This document shows positions 6,192 through 13,349 of a stretch of 16,012 bases of DNA, one piece after another; the stretch's first letter is position 1; every line of letters starts with the position of its first letter. The notes under the pieces are model-generated. The model searched no databases and had not been told where the DNA came from. It saw nothing but the letters and a program-made list of their open reading frames with translations. This DNA is from DASSTJ01 sp035707965 (lineage in GTDB: Bacteria; Actinomycetota; Actinomycetes; Actinomycetales; Angustibacteraceae): positions 1-16,012 of the forward strand of contig DASSTJ010000211.1 in the NCBI GenBank assembly GCA_035707965.1, read 5' to 3'. A program made the translations under genes and the position numbers.

Positions 6192-7364
6192 GTGGCTGAT
6201 CCAGGTGTCGTCGAGGTGCCGGAGGACGACGCACCGGCGGCGCACGTCGAGCGTCCGCGCAGCCCGCTGCTGAGCCGTAGCGGGGCCGTGGCGGGCGAGG
6301 GTCTGGACGCCGGTGTGGCCTGGCACTACGGCGACCCCATGCGCGAGCAGCGGCTGCTGGCCGAGGGTCTCGCGGTCGTGGACCTGTCGCACCGTGGCGT
6401 GGTCACCGTCACCGGTCCGGACCGCCTGAGCTGGCTGCACTCCCTCACCACGCAGCAGCTGACGAACCTGCCGCCGCGCACCTCGACCGAGGCGCTCATG
6501 CTCAGCCCGAAGGGTCACGTCGAGCACGCGCTCCACGTCGTTGACGACGGCGAGACCACCTGGCTCACCTGCGAGCCGGGCACCAACGCGGCGCTGGCCG
6601 CCTGGTTGACCAGCATGCGGTTCATGCTGCGCGTCGAGGTCAACGACCGGACGTCGGACCTGGCCGTGGTGGGGGAGCCGACCGACAGCGAGGGCGTCGC
6701 CGGCGAACCACCGACCTGGCGCGACCCGTGGCCCCACGTCGCCGAGGGGGGCGCCTCGTACGCGGCCGTGGACGGGACGTTGCGCGTGCCGGTGCGGCGG
6801 CCGGGTGCCCGGGTGCCGGACGCCGGCATCGCTGGTGCCGCCGGGGAACCCTCCGACGCGCAGGTCGTGGAGCCGCACCCCGGTGAGGAGTGGGCGTGGC
6901 GTGAGGTGATCGTGCCGCGGGCCGAGCTCGAGCAGGTCGTCGCCGACCGGGCACTGGCGGGCACCTGGGCGCTCGAGGCGCTCCGCGTGGCGGCGTGGCG
7001 GCCTCGTCTCGGCCACGAGACGGACCACCGCACCATCCCGCACGAGGTCGACTGGCTGCGCACCGCCGTGCACCTGCACAAGGGCTGCTACCGCGGGCAG
7101 GAGACGGTGGCGCGGGTGCACAACCTGGGCCGCCCCCCGCGCCGGCTGGTCATGCTGCACCTCGACGGATCGGCGCACCTGCTGCCGGGCGCCGACGCCG
7201 ACGTGATGGCCGGCGAGAAGCGCGTCGGGCAGGTCACCACGTCGGCCCGCCACTATGAGCTCGGGCCGATCGCGCTGGCAGTCGTGAAGCGCAACCTGCC
7301 GCTCGACACGCAGCTCGTCGTCGACGGCATCGACGCCGCGCAGGAGGCGATCGTCGCGCCGTAG
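6192..7364 (+). CDS. ygfZ: YgfZ/GcvT-family (folate-binding) Fe-S cluster maintenance protein
   Basis: 390 residues from GTG 6192 (396 from ATG 6174). The GcvT-like fold is evident from VAWHYGDPMREQRLLAEGLA, VDLSHRGVVTVTGPDRLSWL and, decisively, the YgfZ signature KGCYRGQETVARVHN with Lys297 and Cys299. In Escherichia coli YgfZ and its mitochondrial homologue Iba57/CAF17, the conserved Cys is needed for folate-dependent assembly or repair of certain [4Fe-4S] enzymes. The protein lacks other glycine-cleavage components nearby, so it is unlikely to be GcvT itself. Residues from about 155 to 225 form an insertion rich in Pro and Gly, as often seen in actinobacterial members. It sits alone between the LPXTG terminator and the sugar transferase, consistent with its own promoter. 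Confidence 0.86.
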   Translation: MADPGVVEVPEDDAPAAHVERPRSPLLSRSGAVAGEGLDAGVAWHYGDPMREQRLLAEGLAVVDLSHRGVVTVTGPDRLSWLHSLTTQQLTNLPPRTSTEALMLSPKGHVEHALHVVDDGETTWLTCEPGTNAALAAWLTSMRFMLRVEVNDRTSDLAVVGEPTDSEGVAGEPPTWRDPWPHVAEGGASYAAVDGTLRVPVRRPGARVPDAGIAGAAGEPSDAQVVEPHPGEEWAWREVIVPRAELEQVVADRALAGTWALEALRVAAWRPRLGHETDHRTIPHEVDWLRTAVHLHKGCYRGQETVARVHNLGRPPRRLVMLHLDGSAHLLPGADADVMAGEKRVGQVTTSARHYELGPIALAVVKRNLPLDTQLVVDGIDAAQEAIVAP

Positions 7365-7437
7365 CGTCACGGACGCGGCCCGGCTTCCACCGGAACCACC
7401 GCCGTCGGCCGATAGGGTGCCGCAGGCGGAGGTGGGC

Positions 7438-8898
7438 ATGTCGGGCGAAGGACCCTTGTCGGGAGGTCCGGCTGAGCCGAGTGGTGGGCCGGACGAGGAC
7501 GACTGGACCTTCCGTTACGCGGCCCGGCTGCGGCTCACTGACACGCTGGTGCTCGCGTACGCGCTGGCCGGCACCCACATCGTCTGGTTCGGTCGCCACT
7601 CACCCCTGGTGGCGTCGTCCGCGCTGGAGTTCAACTACGTCGTCTTCTCGATCGTGCTCGGCCTCGTCTGGCTGGCGGCCCTGAGCCTGTGGGACACGCG
7701 CTCGCCGCGCGTCGTGGGCACCGGCGGCGAGGAGTACCAGCGGATCGTCGTGGCGAGCCTGCGGCTGTTCGGGATCGTGGCGATCATCGCGTTCCTGGCG
7801 AAGGTCGAGGTCGCACGCGGCTACCTGGCCATCGCCTTCCCCGTCGGCACGGTGGGGGTGGTGGCGTCGCGCTGGATGTGGCGGCAGTGGCTGCACGCGG
7901 TGCGGCGGCGCGGCGGGTGGAGCGACCGCGTCCTTCTCGTGGGAGACGGCCACGACGTCGACGCGCTGGCGCGTGAGCTGGCGCGGCAGCCGGTCTCCGG
8001 CCTGCGGGTGGTCGGCGCCTGCGTGCCGAAGGCCGACGGCGCCTCTGTGCCCGTGCTGGGCGACCTGTCAGGCGTGCTGGAGGCGGCTCAGCGCGGCCAG
8101 GTGCAGACGGTGGCGGTCACGTCGTCCCACAGCGTGCCAGCGCCCACGCTGCGCCGGATCGGTTGGGCGCTGGAGGGCACCGGCATCGACCTGGTCGTCG
8201 CCCCGGCGCTGACGAACATCGCCGGCCCGCGCATCCACGTGCGGCCGGTGGCGGGGCTGCCGCTCCTGCACGTCGAGGAGCCGCGGCTGCCTCGTGGTGG
8301 GCAGCTGGCCAAGGACGGCTTCGACCGGCTCGGCTCGTTGCTGCTCATCGTGCTCCTGTCGCCGCTGCTCCTGGCGGTCGCCGTGGCCGTGAAGCTGTCG
8401 AGCCCGGGGCCGGTGTTCTACCGTCAGGAGCGGATCGGGCGCGGGGGGGCGACGTTCTCGGTCTGGAAGTTCCGCAGCATGCGCCAGGACGCGGACGCCG
8501 AGCTCAAGGTTCTGCTCGCGCAGCAGGACCGTGCCGACCAGCCGCTGTTCAAGGTCGAGAACGACCCGCGGATCACCCGCGTCGGGCACGTCATCCGGCG
8601 CTACTCGCTGGACGAGCTGCCTCAGCTCCTCAACGTGCTGGCTGGCGACATGAGCCTGGTCGGCCCGCGCCCGCAGCGCGCGGAGGAGGTGGCGATGTAC
8701 GACGACGTGGCGGCGCGCCGCCTGCTGGCCAAGCCGGGCATGACGGGGCTCTGGCAGGTCAGCGGCCGCAGCGACCTCCCGTGGGACGAGGCCGTGCGCC
8801 TCGACCTGTACTACGTGGAGAACTGGTCGTTCACCTTCGACCTGATCCTGCTGTGGCGCACCGCGTTCGCCGTGCTGCGCGGCGCAGGCGCCTACTGA
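7438..8898 (+). CDS. Polyprenyl glycosylphosphotransferase (exopolysaccharide priming enzyme)
   Basis: 486 residues. The hydrophilic N-terminus is followed by about four to five membrane segments (to about residue 150), then a Rossmann-like CoA-binding-type domain (about 160-280). The C-terminal bacterial sugar transferase domain (about 285-486) carries FYRQERIGRGG, KFRSM (344-348), DELPQLLNVLAGDMSLVGPRP-type residues (392-412) and KPGMTGLWQVSGR. Enzymes of this WbaP/CpsE-type class transfer a sugar-1-phosphate from a nucleotide sugar to undecaprenyl phosphate, the first step of exopolysaccharide or capsule repeat synthesis at the inner membrane. ATG 7438 is preceded by GGAGG (7428-7432); the GTG at 7417 has no ribosome site. 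The sugar specificity cannot be read from the sequence. The gene converges on the glycosyltransferase gene, with a hairpin repeat between the two stops. Confidence 0.92.
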   Translation: MSGEGPLSGGPAEPSGGPDEDDWTFRYAARLRLTDTLVLAYALAGTHIVWFGRHSPLVASSALEFNYVVFSIVLGLVWLAALSLWDTRSPRVVGTGGEEYQRIVVASLRLFGIVAIIAFLAKVEVARGYLAIAFPVGTVGVVASRWMWRQWLHAVRRRGGWSDRVLLVGDGHDVDALARELARQPVSGLRVVGACVPKADGASVPVLGDLSGVLEAAQRGQVQTVAVTSSHSVPAPTLRRIGWALEGTGIDLVVAPALTNIAGPRIHVRPVAGLPLLHVEEPRLPRGGQLAKDGFDRLGSLLLIVLLSPLLLAVAVAVKLSSPGPVFYRQERIGRGGATFSVWKFRSMRQDADAELKVLLAQQDRADQPLFKVENDPRITRVGHVIRRYSLDELPQLLNVLAGDMSLVGPRPQRAEEVAMYDDVAARRLLAKPGMTGLWQVSGRSDLPWDEAVRLDLYYVENWSFTFDLILLWRTAFAVLRGAGAY

Positions 8899-8943
8899 TG
8901 GTGGCAGCAGAAGCGCACCTGGGAGGGCGCTCGGCTGCCACCA
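8899..8943. repeat. Hairpin repeat copy 1, between convergent stop codons
   Basis: TGGTGGCAGC (8899-8908) and GCTGCCACCA (8934-8943) form a perfect 10-bp stem, with an inner AGCGC/GCGCT stem (8912-8916 with 8927-8931). It starts at the base after the stop of the sugar transferase gene and ends 3 bp before the stop of the opposite-strand glycosyltransferase gene. It therefore probably terminates both. The same 45-bp element recurs at 14293-14337 with 38 of 45 bases identical. Confidence 0.85.
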
Positions 8944-8946
8944 CGG

Positions 8947-10155
8947 CTACTGCAGCAGCTGGCTGACCCACGCGTCGTAGGCGCGCATCGCCCCCTGCGC
9001 GGAGAGGCGGTCCTGCGCGAACCGACGTCCGTTCGCGCCGAGCTCGGCCGCGACCGCGTCGTCGTCCGCGAGCTGCCGGACGGCGGCGAGCAGCGCGTGC
9101 GGTTCTCCCGCTGGCACGACGTGGCCGGCTGCGGCCGTGCGGATGAGGTCGGCGGTGGCGCCGTCGGGGTCGGTGGCGGCGACGATCGGCCGGCCCGCCG
9201 CGCAGTACGACGTGATCTTGGAGGGCACGCTCATCTCCGCGACGCCGGGGCGCTCGTTCACGACCAGCACGTCGGCCGCGGCGAGGGTGTCGGCGAACTC
9301 CCGGTCGTCCGCGGAGGGCAGGAAGTGCAGGTTGGGCAGGCCGGCGGCGCGCTCGCGCAGGACCTGCAGCTGGTGGCCACCGCCGAGCAGCACGAACAGC
9401 AGGTCGGGATCGGACTCGGCGGCGAGCCGGGCGGCGTCCACCACGTTCTCCAACCCCTGCTTGGCGCCCATGTTGCCGGCGTGCAGCGTGACGCGGCGTC
9501 CGTCCCAGCCCAGTCGGGAGCGCACCGCCTGCCGGTCGGCGGTGGACGGCGCGATGTGGGCCCAGTTGAAGACGGTCGTGATGCGCTCGTCGGGCACACC
9601 GAGCTCGGTGCGGACGCGTCGCCGGAACAGCTCGTGGATCACCAGCACGGACGTCGCAGACCGCAGGATGCGGGACTCCAGCCGAGCGACGGCGTCGGCC
9701 AGCGTGCCGCGCCCGTGCCCGGACAGCTCCCGGACGCCCTGGCTGTAGAGGTCCTGCACGACGACCCCCACCGGGACGCCGAAGCGGCGCCCGAGGGCGA
9801 GGGCGGCCGCGGCGCCGAAGAGCGGGGGGCTGACGGCGATGACGGCAGCCGGTCGCCGGACGCGCTGCGTCAGCACGCGGGCCACGAACGTGAGCTCGTG
9901 GCGCAACCGCGACAGGTGGGTGGGACGGCGCGGCACGGCGTGCCGCAGGCGGCGCACGTGCACGCCGCTCTCCGTGCGGTCGGAGCGCCAACGCCGGTAC
10001 CCCGACCGGACTCGCCACTCCGGGTAGTGCGGCACGCCCGCCATCACGGTGACGTCGTGCTCCTCCGCCAGGTGCTCCGCCAGCCGGGTCGTGAACGGGG
10101 CCGTGCCGGAGGGCTCAGGGGCGTAGTTCATCGCCACCACGAGCAGGCGGGACAC
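8947..10155 (-). CDS. GT4-family glycosyltransferase, WcaI/WbuB-like
   Basis: 402 residues with a GT-B architecture. The N-terminal acceptor domain begins SRLLVVAMNYAPEPSGTAPF, and the C-terminal donor domain contains HAGNMGAKQGLENVVDAA and the EX7E-like region VAEMSVPSKITSYCAAGRPIVAA. This resembles WcaI and WbuB enzymes, which add a sugar to a lipid-linked oligosaccharide in colanic acid or O-antigen synthesis. No membrane segment is evident, so it should act at the cytoplasmic face. GTG 10155 starts 12 bp after the stop of the tyrosine kinase gene, so the two form a leftward operon. Donor and acceptor sugars are unknown. The last gene of its operon, it runs into the hairpin repeat at 8899-8943. 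Confidence 0.9.
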   Translation of the reverse strand: MSRLLVVAMNYAPEPSGTAPFTTRLAEHLAEEHDVTVMAGVPHYPEWRVRSGYRRWRSDRTESGVHVRRLRHAVPRRPTHLSRLRHELTFVARVLTQRVRRPAAVIAVSPPLFGAAAALALGRRFGVPVGVVVQDLYSQGVRELSGHGRGTLADAVARLESRILRSATSVLVIHELFRRRVRTELGVPDERITTVFNWAHIAPSTADRQAVRSRLGWDGRRVTLHAGNMGAKQGLENVVDAARLAAESDPDLLFVLLGGGHQLQVLRERAAGLPNLHFLPSADDREFADTLAAADVLVVNERPGVAEMSVPSKITSYCAAGRPIVAATDPDGATADLIRTAAAGHVVPAGEPHALLAAVRQLADDDAVAAELGANGRRFAQDRLSAQGAMRAYDAWVSQLLQ

Positions 10156-10167
10156 CCCGGTGGCCCC

Positions 10168-11622
10168 TCAGCTCGGCATCGAGCGGGCAGCCCGGCGGCG
10201 GCTCGACCTGCTGTCGGGCTCCGGGCGACGGCGCTTGCCGGTGCTGTGCTGCTTGCCGACGGCAGGCCGGTCGGGGCCGTAGCCGTACGCGTAGTAGCTG
10301 TAGGAGTCCGGCCCCTTGACGGGCAGCATGTTCATGACGACGCCCAGCACGTTGGCGTCGACGGCGGCCAGCGTCTCCATGGCCCGGCGCAGCTGCTCGC
10401 GGTTGATCTTGGCGCTGCCGACGACCACGACCGTGCCACCCGCGAGCCGGCTGACGACAGCCGCGTCGGTGACGGGAAGCAGCGGCGGGCAGTCGATGAT
10501 CACGTAGTCGAAGCGGCGCTCGAGCTCGCGCAGGGCGTCGTTCATCGGCTGCGACCCGAGGAGCTCGCTGGGGTTGGGCGGCACGGGACCGCAGGCCAGC
10601 ACCTGCAGGCGGCCGTTGCCCCAGGGCTGCAGGACGTCGTCGAGGCTGGCCTGCCCGATGAGCACGTTCGTCAGCCCGACCGCCCCTTCGAGGCCCATGT
10701 ACTCCGCCACCCGGGGACGGCGCAGGTCGCCCTCGATCAGCACGACGGACGAGCCGGCCGCTGCCAGGGTGATCGCGAGGTTCGCGGTGCTCGTGCTCTT
10801 GCCCTCGCCGGGCACCGACGAGGTGATGACGATCGACCGGGGGTGGTTGGCCGCGTCGACGAACTGCAGGTTGGTGCGCAGCTGCCGGAAGGCCTCGGCG
10901 CGCGGGCTGTGCGGGTCGTTCTGCACGATGAGCGGGCGCTTGCCGGCCTCGGAGTCGTACGCGATGCCGCCGAGCACCGGCGCGTCGGTGACGTCCTTGA
11001 TGTCGCTCTCGCCCTTGACGGAGGTGTCGAGCGTCTCGCGCAGCACCGCGATGCCGACGCCGAGCGCGAGGCCGACGAGCAGGCCGAGCGCGAGGTTGAG
11101 CTTCTTGTTGGGCGTGACCGGCGCCTGGGGCAGCTCAGCGGGCTGGACGATGCTCACCTTGACCGGCGTGGTGCCGTTGCCCTGGGGCTTCTCGAGCTCC
11201 TGGACGACGTCGATGAACTGCTTGCTGACGGCGTTCGCGATCTGCTGGGCCCTGGTGGGGGACACGTCGCGGACGGAGACGTTGATGAGCACGGTGTCGA
11301 GCGGCGCCTCGGCGCTGACCTGCTTCGCCAGCTCGCGGGCGTTCGTCGTCAGGCCGAGGTTCTCGACGACGGGCTGCAGCACCTTCGGGCTGGTCACGAT
11401 GTCGGCGTACGACTTCACGCGCTGCTGGGAGAAGCTGCTGCCCTGGAGCAGCTGGCTGGCGTCGTCGCCGGCCTGGGTCGACACGAACAGCTGCGTGTCG
11501 GCCTGGTACTTCGGCGTCATGGCGAACGTGGCGGCAGCGGCTCCAGCCAGGCACAGCACCGTGAGGAGCGTGACGAGGAGCCACCGCTTGCGAAGGACGC
11601 CGATGTAGTCGCGGAGCTCCAC
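10168..11622 (-). CDS. Wzz/CpsD-type bacterial tyrosine (BY) kinase
   Basis: 484 residues combining a chain-length-determinant (Wzz) domain and a cytoplasmic kinase. VELRDYIGVLRKRW leads into transmembrane segment 1 (about 11-33). A periplasmic-side region follows, then segment 2 (about 170-193). The kinase has Walker A VPGEGKST with Lys275, Walker A' LIEGDLRRP with Asp299 and Walker B VIIDCPP with Asp377. The autophosphorylation tail has five tyrosines at 441, 443, 444, 446 and 448, and then an unusual Arg/Ser-rich extension of about 35 residues. These kinases control polymer length and export through cycles of tail phosphorylation, reversed by a phosphatase such as the one at 2330-2908. GTG 11622 is chosen because it begins the conserved Wzz start; the ATG at 11709 adds 29 residues with no homology feature. 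It is the first gene of the leftward operon. Confidence 0.92.
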   Translation of the reverse strand: MELRDYIGVLRKRWLLVTLLTVLCLAGAAAATFAMTPKYQADTQLFVSTQAGDDASQLLQGSSFSQQRVKSYADIVTSPKVLQPVVENLGLTTNARELAKQVSAEAPLDTVLINVSVRDVSPTRAQQIANAVSKQFIDVVQELEKPQGNGTTPVKVSIVQPAELPQAPVTPNKKLNLALGLLVGLALGVGIAVLRETLDTSVKGESDIKDVTDAPVLGGIAYDSEAGKRPLIVQNDPHSPRAEAFRQLRTNLQFVDAANHPRSIVITSSVPGEGKSTSTANLAITLAAAGSSVVLIEGDLRRPRVAEYMGLEGAVGLTNVLIGQASLDDVLQPWGNGRLQVLACGPVPPNPSELLGSQPMNDALRELERRFDYVIIDCPPLLPVTDAAVVSRLAGGTVVVVGSAKINREQLRRAMETLAAVDANVLGVVMNMLPVKGPDSYSYYAYGYGPDRPAVGKQHSTGKRRRPEPDSRSSRRRAARSMPS

Positions 11623-11732
11623 GAGTGTGTTCGTCCCTTGGTCGCGCGGTCGTGTCGTCGGGTGGTCGCGGTGTGGGGAGGCGCGACGGCCTGGGCCATG
11701 TTCCCACACGCGGGCGGACAGGGCCCGGATGG

Positions 11733-11744
11733 CAGGATGACGCC
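11733..11744 (+). promoter_or_regulatory. Putative leaderless promoter of the BKACE gene
   Basis: CAGGAT (11733-11738) lies 6 nt before ATG 11745, with no ribosome site between. It is in the 122-bp divergent gap 11623-11744 shared with the BY-kinase gene, for which I found no clear promoter. Confidence 0.45.
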
Positions 11745-12587
11745 ATGCCGGGAACGTTGATCACCGTCGCGCCCACGGGTGCCGAGACGGCCAAGGCGGA
11801 CGTGCCGAACCTGCCCACGACGCTCGACGAGCTGGTGGCCGAGGCGAAGGCCTGCGAGGCCGCCGGCGCGTCGCTCATCCACGTGCACATCAGGGACGCC
11901 GAGCACCGGCCGACGCTCGACGCGACGCGGCTGCACGACACGGTGCAGGCGCTGCGCGAGCAGACCGACCTCGTCGTCCAGCTGTCGACGGGCGGCAGCG
12001 TGCACGACCCGCTCGAGACGCGGCTCACCGTGCTCGACGCGCAGCCGGACTCGTGCTCGCTGACGTGCGGCACGACGAACTTCGGGGACGACGTCTTCCT
12101 CAACCCGTACCCGTTCATGAGCCAGCTGTACGTTCAGGCGCAGGAGCGCGAGGTGGTGCCGGAGTTCGAGCTGTTCGACCTCGGGCACGTCGCGGCGCTG
12201 CGGCGGCTGATCGACGCTCACGGGCTGCCGTTCGGCGGCCGCGTGCACGTCGACTTCGTCACCGGCGTCCCGGGCGGCATGCCCGGGACCACCGAGGCGC
12301 TGGTCGCCGGCGTTCAGGTGCTGCCCCCGGAGGTGACGTCGTGGTCCGCCACCGGCATCGGCCGGTCGCACCTGCCGATCGCCGCCGCGGCGCTGTCGAT
12401 GGGCGGCCACCTGCGCGTCGGCATGGAGGACAACCTCATGTACGGCAAGGGGCAGCCGGTGCGCGACAACGCCCAGCTGGTCGAGCGCGCTGCCGAGCTC
12501 GCGACGATCATGCAGCGTCCCCCGCTGACCACGGCCGAGACGCGTACCCTGCTGGCAGTCAAGGACCGCCGCGCCGACCGGCGCTAG
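11745..12587 (+). CDS. BKACE-family (DUF849) beta-keto acid cleavage enzyme
   Basis: 280 residues of the family founded by 3-keto-5-aminohexanoate cleavage enzyme (Kce), a TIM-barrel zinc enzyme that condenses a beta-keto acid with acetyl-CoA. The zinc ligands are visible: His46 and His48 in SLIHVHIRD, and Glu228 in VGMEDNLMYGKG. Other family hallmarks are TGGSVHDP, GTTNFGDDVFLN and the GLPFGG/VTGVPGGMPG region. The start at ATG 11745 gives His positions equal to those I recall for Kce. No lysine-fermentation or carnitine genes flank it, so the substrate cannot be assigned; BKACE members act on many keto acids. RsiG follows after 29 bp, so the two may share a transcript, though without obvious functional relation. 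Confidence 0.88.
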   Translation: MPGTLITVAPTGAETAKADVPNLPTTLDELVAEAKACEAAGASLIHVHIRDAEHRPTLDATRLHDTVQALREQTDLVVQLSTGGSVHDPLETRLTVLDAQPDSCSLTCGTTNFGDDVFLNPYPFMSQLYVQAQEREVVPEFELFDLGHVAALRRLIDAHGLPFGGRVHVDFVTGVPGGMPGTTEALVAGVQVLPPEVTSWSATGIGRSHLPIAAAALSMGGHLRVGMEDNLMYGKGQPVRDNAQLVERAAELATIMQRPPLTTAETRTLLAVKDRRADRR

Positions 12588-12616
12588 ACCCCGGCGAGAC
12601 CGGAGACAGAGGCGAC

Positions 12617-13186
12617 ATGAGCACGCAGCCGCAGCAGGGCGGACGGCGCCCGATCGACCGCATCCTCGCGCCCGGCTTCGCCGACGCGGTCGAGGAGCTG
12701 TCGTTCTCCGACCTCCGCGAGCGCCGTCGCCTGGCCGAGCAGGAGGAGGTCGACCTCAGCTACGCGCGTCGGCTCCTGCAGGGCCGGCTCGACCTGCTGC
12801 GTGCCGAGCAGAGCGCTCGGGCGCGTGGGGACGTCGAGGTCGGCGTCCGCACGGACGCGGAGCTCGCCGAGGACCTGGCGTCCGCGCTCGCGGACGGCCC
12901 GCGTGACGACCACGGGCTCGGCCGGCACATCAACGTCGACCCGAGCCGCGTGGGTGAGTACCGCCGGCGTGCCGAGCAGGCCGTGGCGGACGTGTCGGCC
13001 AGCGACCCGTCGTCCCTCGACGACGATGCTCTCGTGAGCGCGATCTCGCAGCTCGCCGATCTCGAGCACGAGGTCAGCGAGACCCGGCACCAGGTGCAGC
13101 GCGTGATGGACACGCTGACGGCCGAGCTGGGTCGCCGCTACGCGTCGGGCGAGGCCAAGGTCGAGGACGTCCTCGCCGCCGAGTAG
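12617..13186 (+). CDS. rsiG: RsiG-type c-di-GMP-binding anti-sigma factor
   Basis: 189 residues, largely helical. It contains two exact copies of the c-di-GMP motif E(X)3S(X)2R(X)3Q(X)3D: Glu44-Ser48-Arg51-Gln55-Asp59 and Glu150-Ser154-Arg157-Gln161-Asp165. In Streptomyces RsiG, one such motif on each helix of an antiparallel coiled coil binds a c-di-GMP dimer, and only the loaded protein holds sigma WhiG (FliA family) inactive. The motif pair is the evidence; overall length and the conserved PGF(A)xxxxELSFSDLRERR N-terminus agree. ATG 12617 follows AGAGG (12608-12612) at short spacing. Neither a WhiG/FliA sigma gene nor any diguanylate cyclase is in the window, so the partner is unidentified. 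If this organism does not sporulate, a motility sigma factor is a plausible target (inference). Confidence 0.88.
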   Translation: MSTQPQQGGRRPIDRILAPGFADAVEELSFSDLRERRRLAEQEEVDLSYARRLLQGRLDLLRAEQSARARGDVEVGVRTDAELAEDLASALADGPRDDHGLGRHINVDPSRVGEYRRRAEQAVADVSASDPSSLDDDALVSAISQLADLEHEVSETRHQVQRVMDTLTAELGRRYASGEAKVEDVLAAE

Positions 13187-13187
13187 C

Positions 13188-13254
13188 TGGTGGCAGGGCG
13201 CGCCTTGCGTGGAGGCAGCGGCGGTGCAGCTGCAGCGTCGGTTGGCTGCCTCCA
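13188..13254. repeat. Hairpin region behind rsiG, possible relative of the 45-bp repeat
   Basis: TGGAGGCAGC (13210-13219) and GCTGCCTCCA (13245-13254) form a perfect 10-bp stem. A second left-arm-like sequence, TGGTGGCAG (13188-13196), begins 2 bp after the rsiG stop and could pair with the same right arm with one mismatch. The location and the arm sequence resemble the two clear repeat copies, but the interior is different. It probably terminates rsiG. The rest of the gap to 13349 contains no other structure I can name. Confidence 0.55.
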
Positions 13255-13349
13255 TGCGGGGCCATCCACAGCGGCGCCCTCGAGTCCCACCGTGCACAGG
13301 GGGGTGTCACGCCCGGCCGGCGCACCTGGCGGTGCGCCAGGCTCGCCCG

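Noticed and set aside
7364..7376. GCGTC-ACG-GACGC mini-hairpin after the ygfZ-like stop as a terminator
   Set aside because: A 5-bp stem with a 3-nt loop is too weak and too likely by chance in GC-rich DNA.
6060..7439. Long minus-strand open frame opposite the ygfZ-like gene
   Set aside because: Shadow of the real gene, which has the KGCYxGQE motif.
9097..11760. Very long plus-strand open frame opposite the glycosyltransferase and BY-kinase genes
   Set aside because: It is an artefact of GC-rich antisense: composition is His/Arg/Gly-rich without any domain, while the minus strand encodes two clearly recognisable enzymes.
13261..13306. CCATCCACAG and GTGCACAGG as DnaA boxes or an origin
   Set aside because: They do not match TTATCCACA well, only two occur, and no dnaA, dnaN or AT-rich unwinding region is present.
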